From Carpediemonas membranifera (lineage: Eukaryota > Fornicata): a DNA stretch of 64,000 nucleotides. Where the stretch lies: the NCBI GenBank assembly GCA_019828565.1, contig JAHDYR010000031.1:62001-126000 (forward strand). Reading direction: 5' to 3'. Of the stretch, positions 35,527 to 45,224 are shown one piece after another. How positions within the stretch are numbered: the stretch's first letter is position 1; every line of letters starts with the position of its first letter. The position numbers and the translations under genes are program-made. The notes beneath the pieces are model-generated. The model saw only the letters and a program-made list of their open reading frames with translations, was not told the DNA's origin and ran no database searches.

Positions 35527-37005
35527 CTACCACAGCCGCCGTGAGCTGTAGAACTGCTCCATGCTGTGCTTCTTATCTTTCTCCACGGCTGCCTGCTCCT
35601 CCTCCACCGCACGAAGCTCCTCCTCGAGACGGTCGGCGGGTGGTGCCTGGGTCACGGGCGCCCTGCCGATGAGCCGCTTGGTGCCCTCGTCAAGGAGGGC
35701 GACGTCCTCTTCCTTGAGCAGAGTCGGGCCCAGTCGGTTGTGCTGGGCTAGCACGGGGGCGAACTGGGCGAGGAGCTTGGCCTTCTCCTCCTCGAGAATA
35801 CGTTGCCGGGCGGCCGCGTCAGCCTCCTGCTTGGCGAGCTCAGCCTTCTGACGTTCTATGGCGCGCTGCTGCTGCTCCTCCTGTTCCCGGAGCTGCTGCC
35901 GCAGGAGCTCGGCGTGGGCCTTCCGACGGGCCTCCTTCGCCTCCTCCTCGCGTGCCACGCGCTGGGCCTCCTCTGCCTGCTGCCGCTGCATGACGGACGC
36001 CAGCTCGGCCTCCCTGAGCTCAGCCTGCCTCTGGTCCTCCATGCGCTGGGCGACGGCGGCCTCCTGGGCGGCCATGAGCTCAGCCTGCTTCACCCGGCGC
36101 CGCTCGGCCTGCTCCATCTCGTCCAGCGCCGCCTGCATCTCTTTTTCGGCGAATGCGAGGTCGACGCGGAGGTCCTCGAGCTCTTGGCGGCGGCGGCGCT
36201 TCTCCTCGATCTCCTCCGCGATTCTCTCGTAAATCTTCTCCTTCTCGACGTCGACCCGCTGCTTGGCCATGGTCGCGCGGTTCTCGCGGTCCTCGTTCTC
36301 CCGCTGGTGCTGGGCGATGAGCTCTTCCTCCTCGGCCAGCATCTGCCGCTCCCAGGCAATGTACTCCGCCCGCTTCGCCAGATAGTCGTTCATGTCCGCG
36401 ATCAGCGCCTGCTTCTTCGCCGCCCGGGCCTGCTCGGCGGCCTCCTCCTCGGCATACAGCTCCTCGACGATGCGATCGACCTCAGCCTCCTCGCGCCGCT
36501 TGGCCTCGAGCTCGGCCATGCGGACCTGGTACTTCTCGTCCATCTGGTGCTCGAGGATGCTCTTGGTCTGCAGGTTGGCCATCAGCTTCCTCTCGGCCTC
36601 GGCCTCGTCGTTCTGCTTCTGGGCCTCGAGGATCTCAATATCGCGCAGCTCGGCCTCAAGGTCCTCGCGGTGACGCTGGGCGGCCAGGAGCTTGTTCTGC
36701 TCGATCTGCAGGGCCATGTCGTGGCCGTGGAGGGCTGCCTTGAGCTTGGCCTCCAGCTCCCTGAGCTCGTGCGACTCCTGCCGGATCTGTTGGCGGACCT
36801 TCTCGTCCCGGATCTTCTCATCGCGTCTGGCGGCAACTTCGGCGCAGAGGCGTTCCTGACGTGCCTGCTCAGCAGCACGGCGCTCCTCGGCCTGGACGCG
36901 GGCCTCGAGCTCCTCCTCAAGCTGCCGTTCACGTTCAATCTCGGCGAGAAGGCGGGCACGTCTCATATTACCTACCTTAGCATCGGCTTTGCCATATTGG
37001 CTCAT
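35527..37005 (-). CDS. MNS1-like ciliary coiled-coil protein (TPH family)
   Basis: A 492-aa protein, continuous alpha-helical coiled coil over residues 15-430, extremely rich in Glu, Arg, Ala and Gln. The pattern of charged repeats, the DMALQIEQNKLLAAQRHREDLEAEL segment and the C-terminal EEEKAKLLAQFAPVL followed by LLKEEDVALLDE resemble the trichohyalin/plectin-homology proteins MNS1, CFAP45 and CFAP53, which are microtubule inner proteins of ciliary doublets. MNS1 is the best fit. The assignment to the group is reasonable; the exact member is uncertain because coiled coils look alike. Indicates a flagellated organism. Confidence 0.6.
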   Translation of the reverse strand: MSQYGKADAKVGNMRRARLLAEIERERQLEEELEARVQAEERRAAEQARQERLCAEVAARRDEKIRDEKVRQQIRQESHELRELEAKLKAALHGHDMALQIEQNKLLAAQRHREDLEAELRDIEILEAQKQNDEAEAERKLMANLQTKSILEHQMDEKYQVRMAELEAKRREEAEVDRIVEELYAEEEAAEQARAAKKQALIADMNDYLAKRAEYIAWERQMLAEEEELIAQHQRENEDRENRATMAKQRVDVEKEKIYERIAEEIEEKRRRRQELEDLRVDLAFAEKEMQAALDEMEQAERRRVKQAELMAAQEAAVAQRMEDQRQAELREAELASVMQRQQAEEAQRVAREEEAKEARRKAHAELLRQQLREQEEQQQRAIERQKAELAKQEADAAARQRILEEEKAKLLAQFAPVLAQHNRLGPTLLKEEDVALLDEGTKRLIGRAPVTQAPPADRLEEELRAVEEEQAAVEKDKKHSMEQFYSSRRLW

Positions 37006-37179
37006 CTGGCGGGACTTGTTGACGAAACCTTCCTACGGTAAGAATTTCTGTGCTAACGGAGGAGAACAAACAAGAACTTTGACCTGATAGTCAGCTTCTC
37101 GGACGCGTTCAACATGTTGTTCATAGTTACGCCTCGCATTGCTCATCTGGCGAGGCATGAGAGGCTCTTGGACGAAAGT

Positions 37180-37190
37180 GTGCAGTTTAG
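37180..37190 (+). promoter_or_regulatory. GTGCAGTTTAG intergenic motif
   Basis: Exact match to GTGCAGTTTAR, located between PIG-V and the MNS1-like gene. Exact copies also occur at 23349, 53020 (minus strand) and 61969. Confidence 0.35.
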
Positions 37191-37244
37191 TTAACAACCA
37201 CCAAAAAACGACTGCAGGAGAGTATCGGTGCTCGCGACCCCCAC

Positions 37245-38432
37245 TCACGTGAACGGCAGGTGCAGGGGCACGAAAACCGTTCCCAGAGCCCCGAACCCGA
37301 CGATCAGCCCGAGGACGCCGCTCCACACCCAGCTCCCAACCCGGGCCCGGCGGAGGGCCGGCAGGAGGACTAGCGGCTGGGTGGTAAGCAGCAGGCGGGC
37401 GAACACGTTGATGTGCATGACAGTCGCTGCAGTGAGAAGCACTGCCGTCTGCACGGCCAGGAGAAGCCCGAGCTGTACCCGGTGGTCGGCCGGCGCATGA
37501 CGGAGTTGTCTGTTGAGCGGGTCGACCACTGCCAGGCCCGCTATGGCGAGGCTGGGGGCTGCGAGGAGGATGTTTCCCGCCTGGTCCGGCCGGAGGGACT
37601 GGAGGAAGCCGACGCCCCAGTACTCCCCCTGAACGAAGGAGTACAGCCCGGTGACAGTGCCGCACCACGGTCGGCCGGGGCACAGAGCGGCCTGAGCCCT
37701 GAGAGCCATGGCAGCTGTGGGGACCAGGGCGAGGACGGTGCCGCATATGGCCAGCGCGGACAGTAGTGCAACACGGGGGATGACCCGGCACATGGCCCTC
37801 GTGCCCTGGCCCATAACACGCACTGTGCTGATGAACGGGACGAACCAGAGATACCCCGCCAGGACGGCGCCGTTGGACCGCAGCGACCCGGCCGCAGCGA
37901 GGGGGGGCAGCATGAGGACTGCACGCCACGGGATGCCTGTTGTGAGAGTTTGGGAAGGCGGGAGCAGCAGGCGGAGACAGGCGGCGTTGGCTAGCAGGAA
38001 GAAGGGCTCCGTATAGGCCGTCGACAGGAAGGCAGAGCACTGCGAAAGTGACACCAGCACTGTCCAGGGCTTGGCAAGGGTCGGGTAGTGGGCCTCCACC
38101 ACAGGAACGAGCATGACGATGGCTGTGATGGCTGAGGCGTTGGCCAGTGCCACTGCGGCGATCTCTGCGGCCACTGACGAAAGGAATGAGCCGAGCACGC
38201 GGAGAAGCAATGGGACTCCGGGATAGAATGCGTTCTTCTGCTCGAAATCGTAGCCCTTTGCGGCTATGTCCGCGAACCAGAGCGAGTCCCAGACGATGAG
38301 GGGCGAATGCCGCTCCAGACGATGAGACGACATGTATGGCGTGAATACGTGGTATACGCACAACTCAACTGCAAGTACAGCCAGTCTGATGCCCGCAATG
38401 CACCGTATCCGCCCCCAACATGACCAGGCCAT
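37245..38432 (-). CDS. PIGV: GPI mannosyltransferase 2 (PIG-V)
   Basis: 395 aa from the ATG at 38432 (the longer frame starts TTG). It adds the second mannose of the GPI core in the ER lumen, from dolichol-phosphate mannose. The first lumenal loop carries IVWDSLWFADIAAKGYDFEQ and AFYPGVPLLLR, the catalytic WD...GY.E...FYP motif of the PIG-V family. About eight to ten hydrophobic helices follow, including SAFLSTAYTEPFFLLANAACLRL, the second conserved segment, and a Ser-Asn pair in GSLRSNGAV. The length is close to the family norm. Confidence 0.88.
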   Translation of the reverse strand: MAWSCWGRIRCIAGIRLAVLAVELCVYHVFTPYMSSHRLERHSPLIVWDSLWFADIAAKGYDFEQKNAFYPGVPLLLRVLGSFLSSVAAEIAAVALANASAITAIVMLVPVVEAHYPTLAKPWTVLVSLSQCSAFLSTAYTEPFFLLANAACLRLLLPPSQTLTTGIPWRAVLMLPPLAAAGSLRSNGAVLAGYLWFVPFISTVRVMGQGTRAMCRVIPRVALLSALAICGTVLALVPTAAMALRAQAALCPGRPWCGTVTGLYSFVQGEYWGVGFLQSLRPDQAGNILLAAPSLAIAGLAVVDPLNRQLRHAPADHRVQLGLLLAVQTAVLLTAATVMHINVFARLLLTTQPLVLLPALRRARVGSWVWSGVLGLIVGFGALGTVFVPLHLPFT

Positions 38433-38529
38433 CGTTCCTTGGTCCCGCAATTCACATGGGGACTATTGCAGAGAGGTATGGCACAGAAACCCTACACTGT
38501 GCCTGCTGGCCTGCACCCAACCCTCAAAA

Positions 38530-38540
38530 GTGCAGCTTAG
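38530..38540 (+). promoter_or_regulatory. GTGCAGCTTAG candidate start-site element
   Basis: One mismatch to GTGCAGTTTAR, ending 14 nt before the ATG at 38555. Confidence 0.25.
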
Positions 38541-38554
38541 GCCCAAAACAGGAC

Positions 38555-39379
38555 ATGAGTAGTATCGATGTCTTGAATGAGGACCTAGAGACCGATTCAA
38601 TGCATCCTGCTCGGCAAATACAGGAATTTATCGACAATTGGGTTGCCCAGTGCGATATCCCTTCGCCAGATGCGCCGAAACGCACACGCACGAGGATGAA
38701 CAGGAAAAACCTTGCCAAACTCCGCCATTGCCCGAAGCTAGCCGCCATGGACAAGACTGCGTGGACCAAGGACGATGTTTCGTCCCTCCACGACAACACC
38801 CCCGCCCACACTGTGCCTGTGGTTGGTGCCTTCAACCCACAGGCAGTCGCCGTCGTCGAGTCGGCATGTGCCCGGACCCGGCACAAGGTGACTTCCACCA
38901 TACCGCTCGACGGCCCCATCGCTGTTGCTGTCGAGGCGATGTGCTGCGTATATACCGCAGTGCCGTTCGCCGACCAGCCGTGGCTCCTCGTCCTCGGCGG
39001 CGTCGAGTGCCACGCAGAGGTCCTTGGCATCAACTATTATGAGCTCCTGGCCAGGTTCGGGGCGGAACATGGCATTTCCAGCGGCCTGCCCCGTCCCGTA
39101 GAAACTTCCGGGCCGCTGACGTTGGGCTCAATGCCCGTCGCCCCGGGAATCACCGGTGCAGTTGTCCACAACGGATGCGAGCACCGGCTGAAGGTCCTGG
39201 CAGTGCGGGAGGCGGTTCGGGGCGAGCTGGCCCCCGCTGTTCATCCCTCCAACATCGCCCGCCGCCTGATGACATGCACAGTGTGCGGTGTCGCTACGTC
39301 CGTTGCATCCTGGGAGCCGTTGTGTGAGGTCTGTAAGGGGGCCATTGACGACGCTTATGCCATCCAGAGTGCAGATTGA
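38555..39379 (+). CDS. Hypothetical protein with C-terminal CxxC zinc ribbon
   Basis: 274 aa from the ATG at 38555; the longer frame to 38420 overlaps the divergent PIG-V start. The first ~65 residues are acidic then basic (PKRTRTRMNRKNLAK). Residues ~85-190 look like a mixed alpha/beta domain with SACARTRHKVTSTIPLDGPIAVAVEAM and LVLGGVECHAEVLGINYYELLA. The C terminus has CTVCG and CEVC separated by 13 residues, a compact zinc ribbon. Such ribbons occur in tRNA-modifying and transcription proteins, but I do not recognise the family. Confidence 0.6.
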   Translation: MSSIDVLNEDLETDSMHPARQIQEFIDNWVAQCDIPSPDAPKRTRTRMNRKNLAKLRHCPKLAAMDKTAWTKDDVSSLHDNTPAHTVPVVGAFNPQAVAVVESACARTRHKVTSTIPLDGPIAVAVEAMCCVYTAVPFADQPWLLVLGGVECHAEVLGINYYELLARFGAEHGISSGLPRPVETSGPLTLGSMPVAPGITGAVVHNGCEHRLKVLAVREAVRGELAPAVHPSNIARRLMTCTVCGVATSVASWEPLCEVCKGAIDDAYAIQSAD

Positions 39380-39895
39380 GGCGTCTTGACACGATATAGT
39401 CTCCATTCGGTCTTCCTTCCCGGTCTTCTCGATTCACCAGGCTGTCTTCTCTCGTATCCATAAACACGCAAACACATACAAGAGACCTACACTGACAAAC
39501 GTCTTTCCACACCTCTCTTTCGTCCCAGCGCCCTCTATAGGTCATCGATAAGCCATTTACTCGCTAGCCCTACATACCGGCGTTCTGGTCGGTATTTTTT
39601 CCATCAATGTTGGCCACAGTGTCTTGGTATGACGGTATATCACTAGGGTCTGGATATGAAGGTTGTCCACCCATTGTTGGCTTGTGGATGAGAGATTGAG
39701 TCGAGATCGAGTCACTGGTAAACCCGGTTGATGTGATGGCCATGATACAGTTAGCTCCCTTGCTTCTTGGGCTGCCATGCAAGGAGGAGCCCAGGGCCTC
39801 GTTCGTCAACTGATATGTCATGCTCAGAAGATGGATGGCAAGTGCCAGCCCACCCTGGTTCTGTGAACGCTGCATACTGTACCAGACTGAGTTCG
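39380..39895. other. Intergenic region without recognised gene
   Basis: 516 nt of balanced composition between two plus-strand genes. Frames of 70-120 codons on the minus strand lack coding bias. The plus frame of the next gene is open from 39767, so up to 43 residues could be added to it. Confidence 0.45.
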
Positions 39896-42310
39896 ATGGA
39901 GGCCTGTGCGAATGTTGATCCATTCCGATTCGAAGATCTTGGGCGCAAATCTCGCATAACGTTCAACAATCACAAGAACATGCCAAGCCGACGTGTCGAC
40001 GATTCAGCAGCTGATGTGTATAAGCCCCGTGTAGTGACCAAGCCCGGGGAAGAGCCTGAAATCCCCGAGGAGAAGGATACAGTGCACGAGGCGAACCCGT
40101 TCTTCGGCTTCTTCCAGTTGGCAGGCCAGATGAGGAACATGGACAGCAGCAGGAACGATCTCTCAAGCGATGACTATAGGCGCTACAAGTCCCGCGCTGA
40201 GAAGTGGATGCATACGATCTACGGCATGCTCACTGGCGACATCGCGGTCGGCAGCAGAGCACCCATCAAGGACACACCCACCTGGGTCACTCTGGAGGTA
40301 CTTCGTGGTGGATTTGCCTCTGGCGACTTCGTAGCCGGCGGCCCCCTCCTCCAGTGGGAGAGTGACCTCGCTGTGCAGCACCACGTCGAGCCACACCGGG
40401 CAGACCTCAACCGCTTCTTCCTCACAGGCCAGGGCATGAAGATAATCCTCGACATGCTGGTTACAGGCAAATATCGTGTGTCCGTGCCCGAGGAGGCGGC
40501 CATCCCCGTGCTTGTGTGGTACGCCAGCAGCACCACCCCCGACTGGAGCTCGATCACCAAGCTCGCCGCCGCCATCGCGCCCTTCTTCGACCGACTCCGC
40601 TTCTACCCCGAGCCCACGTCCACTGCCTTTAGCCCCTCGGAGATGACGTCCCTGATGACGGTGCCCGAGCTCATCGAGATGTTCAATACCACCAAGGGTC
40701 GTGCCAGTATCCAGGCCAACAGCGACGCCCTCAACTTCTGGCGTCCGGCCTACATTGACCTGCTGACCCTCCTCACCGAGCTCACCGACCATCGAGGGCT
40801 GATGACAAGCGTGTCGCTCCCCACTGCGGGCTGGGTCAATAAGGCACGTGTGCTGTTCAACAAGATCCGGGCCTTCTGCCCCCATAGAGCAGACTACCCC
40901 AGGAAGATGCGTCGGGGGAACTTCGGCAAGCTCTTCGACTTCATGGTCAAGCTCATCACAAGGAAGCCTGTGACCCAACTGGACAAGGACATGGCGTCCC
41001 ACTGGCTCAAGGAGTCGACAGCCAAGTACGGCCTCGCCACGGATGCCAGAGGGAAGGCCCGGCTCGAGATGTACGCCTTAATCGCCCAGTCGATGGGAAA
41101 CCCCAAGGAATACGCGCACCTTGTCGCCAGACGCCTGACCAAGGCCAAGGTGGCCGAGATCTTCGACCCCACATCGTTCACGCGCCCCGTCACCAAGCGC
41201 GAGGCCACACCCTCCATGCCGATGGGGCGCCCCATTCCAATGTCGGTGGCTGTGAAGGTGGAGCGGGGCGTGACAGACACCATTAATGGTCTCATCGGCC
41301 GCGGCGTGCTGACGTCGGCAGAAATGGTCGCCGCTATCATGCCGAAGGTCACGAGTGGCGTGCAGGCGGCGGTGTACAAGGACGAGACGCTGCGGGCCCT
41401 GATGACCCAAACCATGCGGGCATTCAGCTCCCGCCGCTCGCTGCTGCTGCTGAACCTTGAGAGCCAGGTTACGATCGACGAGCTCCCCTGGGTCAATGCC
41501 GTTGCCCGGTTCAGAGTCCGTGATAGGACGACCGCGCAGTTTAACATGGCACGCGACATGCTGGTCGCTGTGCTGATGGGCTGGCCGTACCAGATCCTGC
41601 CCAACAAGTTCCTGTCCGAGCTCGGCCGGCTCATGGCAGCTGCCCAGGTCAAGGCGACCCTTTCCATGGAACTGGCGGCCGACATATTCTGCGAACACTT
41701 TTCGACCTCTATGGTGACGGCGGTGCAGGAGGCGCTTGCCCGCTACACCCCCGACAACCTCTACGCTGTCTATTATAACATCCGCGAGTTCGCCTGCGAC
41801 GTCAAGACAGGGGCCGACGTCTTCGAGCTGTGCTGCAAGCGGTCGGGCCAGAGCAGAGAGACCCGTCGCCAGGCGGGTTACTCAGTGGCGAACAACGGGG
41901 CGCTGCTCGAGCAGTACCAGGTGCTCACCGCACACAACCTGGCCAAGCTGTGGGATGTGTTCTCTCTGGACCACGTATTCACCACTGAGCAGATGTCCGA
42001 CATGGGGATGAGGATTGTGCACTTTATGGCAAAGGAGATCGCCAACCACGAGGACGAGAAGTGCTACCACGCTCTTCTGCTCACCAGGAAGAACATCTGC
42101 TACGCCTGGCGCCAGTTCGTCTTCATCATGAGCAGGCTCCAGCACGACGAGGTCGTGGCCGTGCTCGACGACCTGACTGCCGAGCTCGGTGATAAGATAC
42201 CCCCCTCCATCATCCAGGGCTTCGAGGACCTCCGCGGGGCCCTAGATGCGATGCCGCCCGCCAACCCCCAGTACGGATGGATCGCGTCCAAGAAGAAGCG
42301 GTACCAGTAG
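39896..42310 (+). CDS. Large hypothetical helical protein
   Basis: 804 aa from the ATG at 39896; an ATG at 39767 is also in frame, but its codons lack the G/C-ending bias of the rest. The protein is soluble, predicted mainly alpha-helical, with a basic tail (IASKKKRYQ). No catalytic motif or repeat family is recognised. Segments such as NLAKLWDVFSLDHVFTTEQMSDMGMRIVHFMAKEI suggest a helical solenoid. A TTATAAATAGC element follows the stop by about 8 nt. Confidence 0.72.
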   Translation: MEACANVDPFRFEDLGRKSRITFNNHKNMPSRRVDDSAADVYKPRVVTKPGEEPEIPEEKDTVHEANPFFGFFQLAGQMRNMDSSRNDLSSDDYRRYKSRAEKWMHTIYGMLTGDIAVGSRAPIKDTPTWVTLEVLRGGFASGDFVAGGPLLQWESDLAVQHHVEPHRADLNRFFLTGQGMKIILDMLVTGKYRVSVPEEAAIPVLVWYASSTTPDWSSITKLAAAIAPFFDRLRFYPEPTSTAFSPSEMTSLMTVPELIEMFNTTKGRASIQANSDALNFWRPAYIDLLTLLTELTDHRGLMTSVSLPTAGWVNKARVLFNKIRAFCPHRADYPRKMRRGNFGKLFDFMVKLITRKPVTQLDKDMASHWLKESTAKYGLATDARGKARLEMYALIAQSMGNPKEYAHLVARRLTKAKVAEIFDPTSFTRPVTKREATPSMPMGRPIPMSVAVKVERGVTDTINGLIGRGVLTSAEMVAAIMPKVTSGVQAAVYKDETLRALMTQTMRAFSSRRSLLLLNLESQVTIDELPWVNAVARFRVRDRTTAQFNMARDMLVAVLMGWPYQILPNKFLSELGRLMAAAQVKATLSMELAADIFCEHFSTSMVTAVQEALARYTPDNLYAVYYNIREFACDVKTGADVFELCCKRSGQSRETRRQAGYSVANNGALLEQYQVLTAHNLAKLWDVFSLDHVFTTEQMSDMGMRIVHFMAKEIANHEDEKCYHALLLTRKNICYAWRQFVFIMSRLQHDEVVAVLDDLTAELGDKIPPSIIQGFEDLRGALDAMPPANPQYGWIASKKKRYQ

Positions 42311-42331
42311 TCTACTTTATAAATAGCAACA

Positions 42332-44284
42332 TTACTCCTGGGCCAGAGTGAATCTAAGATACTGCCGCAGGAGCGTCAGGTCCGCGGGCTTCCAGGGCGA
42401 CGCTACGGGTCGCTCGTCCCCGTATGATAGGTCGTGGACGGAGACCACCTTGCTGCGCCACGTCATGGGGATGCCGAAGAGCAGCTCCGGGCTCGAGATG
42501 ATCTTGGCGAGCACCTTCCGGGCCGTCTCAACGTGTCGGCCGGGTCTGGGGCACATGCCAAGCTCCCACATGCGGATGAGCGTGGCGGATGCGATCCACG
42601 GCGGGATTCTCCGCGGTGTGAAGGCCATGACGTGCCGGACGACGCACAGCACCGGGAACAGGTCGGGACGGGTCGCCAGCATCGCCCGGAGTCTGGCGCT
42701 GCTCCTGTCGGCGTGCAGGTGGGCCTCCGTGACCTGTGCCGTGACATCCCCTAAGCTGCACTCGATAATCGGGATGCGGGCCCGGTCGACGAACTTGGCC
42801 GGAACGCCCGCCTGCTGCAGGGCTGCGAACACGGATCTAATAGATATGAACGGACCGCTGGGCAGCGTGGCCATGACATCAAGGTCCGAGCCCTCTGAGG
42901 CGAACCCCGTGCTGACTGACCCATGCAGTGTCAGACGCACACCGGGCAGCAGGGCCTGCAGCGCGGGCAGGGCGGCGGCGAGTCGGGCAGCCCTCGCTCG
43001 GCCATGGTGCTCAGCGTCGAGACCCACGCTCGCCAGGGCGCGGCTGTCGATGAGGTTGGTCCATGCAGGAGGCTGGCCGTCCAGGGCAGCCTGGTGTATC
43101 TCCTTGGTGTATCTGACCACCGAACCGGCGTGTATGCTGCGGTCGGCCCTCTCGTCGAGGACCCTGCCTGTTGTCAGGAAGTGGATCAGTTCGCCCCGGC
43201 TCCGGAACGGGGCTGCCATGCCGAGCCCGTCCGTGACCTTGAAGGAGTCCAGCCGTGGGTCCAGCTGGATCCCAGTGTCGTGAGGCAGGGTGATCGATTG
43301 GGTGGGGCTGAGGGTGGCGGCCATGTGCTCCATCGCCCCCAGCACCGCCTGGCACATGCGGCCGAAGAGGGTGGGTGCGTCGTCGGTTACCGTAGGGGTC
43401 GGGACGGCCTGGTCCATGCGACACGGTGGGAGTACACCCACCCTGACCAGGGCGCACACGGCGAGGACGGCCGCGGAGTACGTACTGGATATGCGCTTGA
43501 TCCCGAAGAGCGTGGCCGCCACAAAGGCGCGGACAGCGTCCCGGACGACGGGGTGGGACAGCAGCAGCTGCCTAAGGAATGCGGTGGTGAGCTCCTCGTG
43601 GGTGGGGTTGAGGATAACGCACACGGTCGCCTGGAAGAGGCCAAGTGACGCCCGGACGCGGCGCTGGATGCGGTCAGAGCGGCTCAGATGGTACTCCTCC
43701 CCGAACTTGGTGGCGATGGCGTCCCTTATGGCCGCCTTCATGGCGTCTGTGATGGGGCGGGGGGAACGCACAATAAGGTCGACGGCACTACTGAAGGAGG
43801 CCAGGCCATAGTCATACGAGCCCACCAGGGTCACCTGGAACGATCCTACGGTCATGATGGCGACGGTTGCGTCCCGCATCAGCTGTGCCGCGACGTCGTC
43901 GGTGGCGACGGAGTAGAGCGGGGATGCGGCGAAGTAGTCGAAGATGTTGAGGCTGACGTCGGGTGAGATGGTGATCAGGGGTGCCTGAACGCTGGGAGAG
44001 CTCGTGCTGGTCACGGAGATGACGTTGAAGCGGTTTCCGTCTGCGTCTTCTGCGAAGGGCTGCGCGTCGTCATATGCCCAGTGGTCATCGTTCACGAGAA
44101 ACTGATAGCGGTGATCGCCGATGGGGAGATCTAGCGATAGCATCCAGCCATCTGCTAAGCCGTCGACAGCGGGTGATGAAAGCTGTGCTCGGACGCATGG
44201 GATGTGCGTGGACCAGTTGCAGAAGGAGCCTGTTACAGCAACCTCGTTTGCTTTGTATGGCCACACGAGCTTTACTCTCTGCAT
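42332..44284 (-). CDS. CBM48-fused tandem terminal nucleotidyltransferase-like protein
   Basis: 650 aa from the ATG at 44284. Residues 3-92 are an AMPK-type glycogen-binding CBM48: VKLVWPYKANEVAVTGSFCNW and YQFLVNDDHWAYD. Next is a degenerate TUTase/poly(A)-polymerase module with GSYDYGLASFSSAVDLIV (from residue 155; the second Asp of DxD is missing) and the helical core RISSTYSAAVLAVCALVRVGVLP. A second nucleotidyltransferase module starts at HGSVSTGFASEGSDLDV (454-470), keeping GS and both DxD aspartates; the third carboxylate, expected near residues 512-516, is not evident in GDVTAQVTE. This resembles the inactive-plus-active pairing in TUT4/7. Terminal nucleotide addition to RNA is inferred and activity is uncertain. 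Confidence 0.78.
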   Translation of the reverse strand: MQRVKLVWPYKANEVAVTGSFCNWSTHIPCVRAQLSSPAVDGLADGWMLSLDLPIGDHRYQFLVNDDHWAYDDAQPFAEDADGNRFNVISVTSTSSPSVQAPLITISPDVSLNIFDYFAASPLYSVATDDVAAQLMRDATVAIMTVGSFQVTLVGSYDYGLASFSSAVDLIVRSPRPITDAMKAAIRDAIATKFGEEYHLSRSDRIQRRVRASLGLFQATVCVILNPTHEELTTAFLRQLLLSHPVVRDAVRAFVAATLFGIKRISSTYSAAVLAVCALVRVGVLPPCRMDQAVPTPTVTDDAPTLFGRMCQAVLGAMEHMAATLSPTQSITLPHDTGIQLDPRLDSFKVTDGLGMAAPFRSRGELIHFLTTGRVLDERADRSIHAGSVVRYTKEIHQAALDGQPPAWTNLIDSRALASVGLDAEHHGRARAARLAAALPALQALLPGVRLTLHGSVSTGFASEGSDLDVMATLPSGPFISIRSVFAALQQAGVPAKFVDRARIPIIECSLGDVTAQVTEAHLHADRSSARLRAMLATRPDLFPVLCVVRHVMAFTPRRIPPWIASATLIRMWELGMCPRPGRHVETARKVLAKIISSPELLFGIPMTWRSKVVSVHDLSYGDERPVASPWKPADLTLLRQYLRFTLAQE

Positions 44285-44515
44285 TTGTTCAAGTTTCGCC
44301 TGTGATAATCCACTTGGACCTCCCACCGACTGTCTCCCAAATCACACAAGATCACACGCACAGAATCTAGCTCGGTCTCGATAATGCCCCCTTCGTGCAC
44401 TGGGCACGCTGGTCCGAGCAATCGTCCCTGCGCGCCGGCACTGTCAGCATGACCGGGGGGGTCGTCGAGACAGCATTTATGACACTGATGGGAGTATACT
44501 GCATCTAGTGGCCCT

Positions 44516-45058
44516 CTACCCTGCCGGTGTCGTCCGCATGCTGATGTAGACCCTGACGGCGGTGAGGAACCCCCAGAGGCCGTGCCGCTCCTCCATGAAG
44601 GCGAGGTCCCGGCCATGGCGGCTCCCCTTGTGTGGACGGTGGTTGTTTGTGTGATGGACCCTGTGTGCTGCCTCGTGGTTGGGCTGTACGGCACGGGACC
44701 TGCTGTGGCGATGCTTCGCGGCCTGGTCGAAGTCGGGCATGCTTCGTGAGGGACGTAGGAGCGTCTTGCTGGTGGCGACCGGGGATGTCTGCAGGGATCG
44801 CGAGATGGTGGCCTTCGGACGGGCCTGAGCTCTGTATAAGGCCAGCGTCTTGCGGAGCTCCTTCCTACTTTGGAACCCGAGGATCCGCACAATCTCACTC
44901 TCTTTCCAACCGGCCTTCAATAGGTGGATTGCGCGCCTCGATGTCCTCGCGGAATGCGATGTACGCTTTTCAGGGATAATTGGAATCGTGCACTGTCGCG
45001 CCTCATTCACGCTACGGGTAACATGCTTCATGCTGGAGCTTCTATGGTTGGAAACCAT
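44516..45058 (-). CDS. Hypothetical basic protein with helix-turn-helix-like segment
   Basis: 180 aa from the ATG at 45058; the longer frame begins TTG. An N-terminal helical unit, RRAIHLLKAGWKESEIVRILGFQSRKELRKTLALY, has the spacing of a helix-turn-helix (GWKESEIVRILGF). The middle is Ser/Arg/His-rich, and the last ~28 residues (DLAFMEERHGLWGFLTAVRVYI) look structured. No family recognised. A 29-nt intron candidate ending CAGCACACAG within it was considered and rejected because the unspliced frame reads better. Confidence 0.5.
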   Translation of the reverse strand: MVSNHRSSSMKHVTRSVNEARQCTIPIIPEKRTSHSARTSRRAIHLLKAGWKESEIVRILGFQSRKELRKTLALYRAQARPKATISRSLQTSPVATSKTLLRPSRSMPDFDQAAKHRHSRSRAVQPNHEAAHRVHHTNNHRPHKGSRHGRDLAFMEERHGLWGFLTAVRVYISMRTTPAG

Positions 45059-45224
45059 CGAGAATCTCTCCTTTCCTCGCGTCACAGTCGCTAGCGAGCC
45101 CGCTATCAATTCTTGATGGTGTCACAGAGACGGGATCAGATCCTCTCAAATCAGACGCAGTCAAGGTCTTACCTGGGCTCGCCGACAGACGACAGATGAT
45201 CTGCGCTGCTTTATTTCCGCGGCC

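Noticed and set aside
35803..37041. 412-aa Leu-rich frame antisense to the MNS1-like gene
   Set aside because: Leucine runs are the reverse complement of Glu/Lys/Gln coiled-coil codons.
37006..37150. Upstream exon for the MNS1-like gene ending MSNARRNYEQHVERVREADYQ
   Set aside because: Candidate introns ending TTAGCACAG or CCGCCAG give stop codons at the junction; no frame-preserving join was found.
44650..44700. 29-nt intron (GTACAG...GCACACAG) in the helix-turn-helix-like gene
   Set aside because: Sequence fits the intron class, but splicing replaces a plausible structured C terminus (DLAFMEERHGLWGFL) with low-complexity text.
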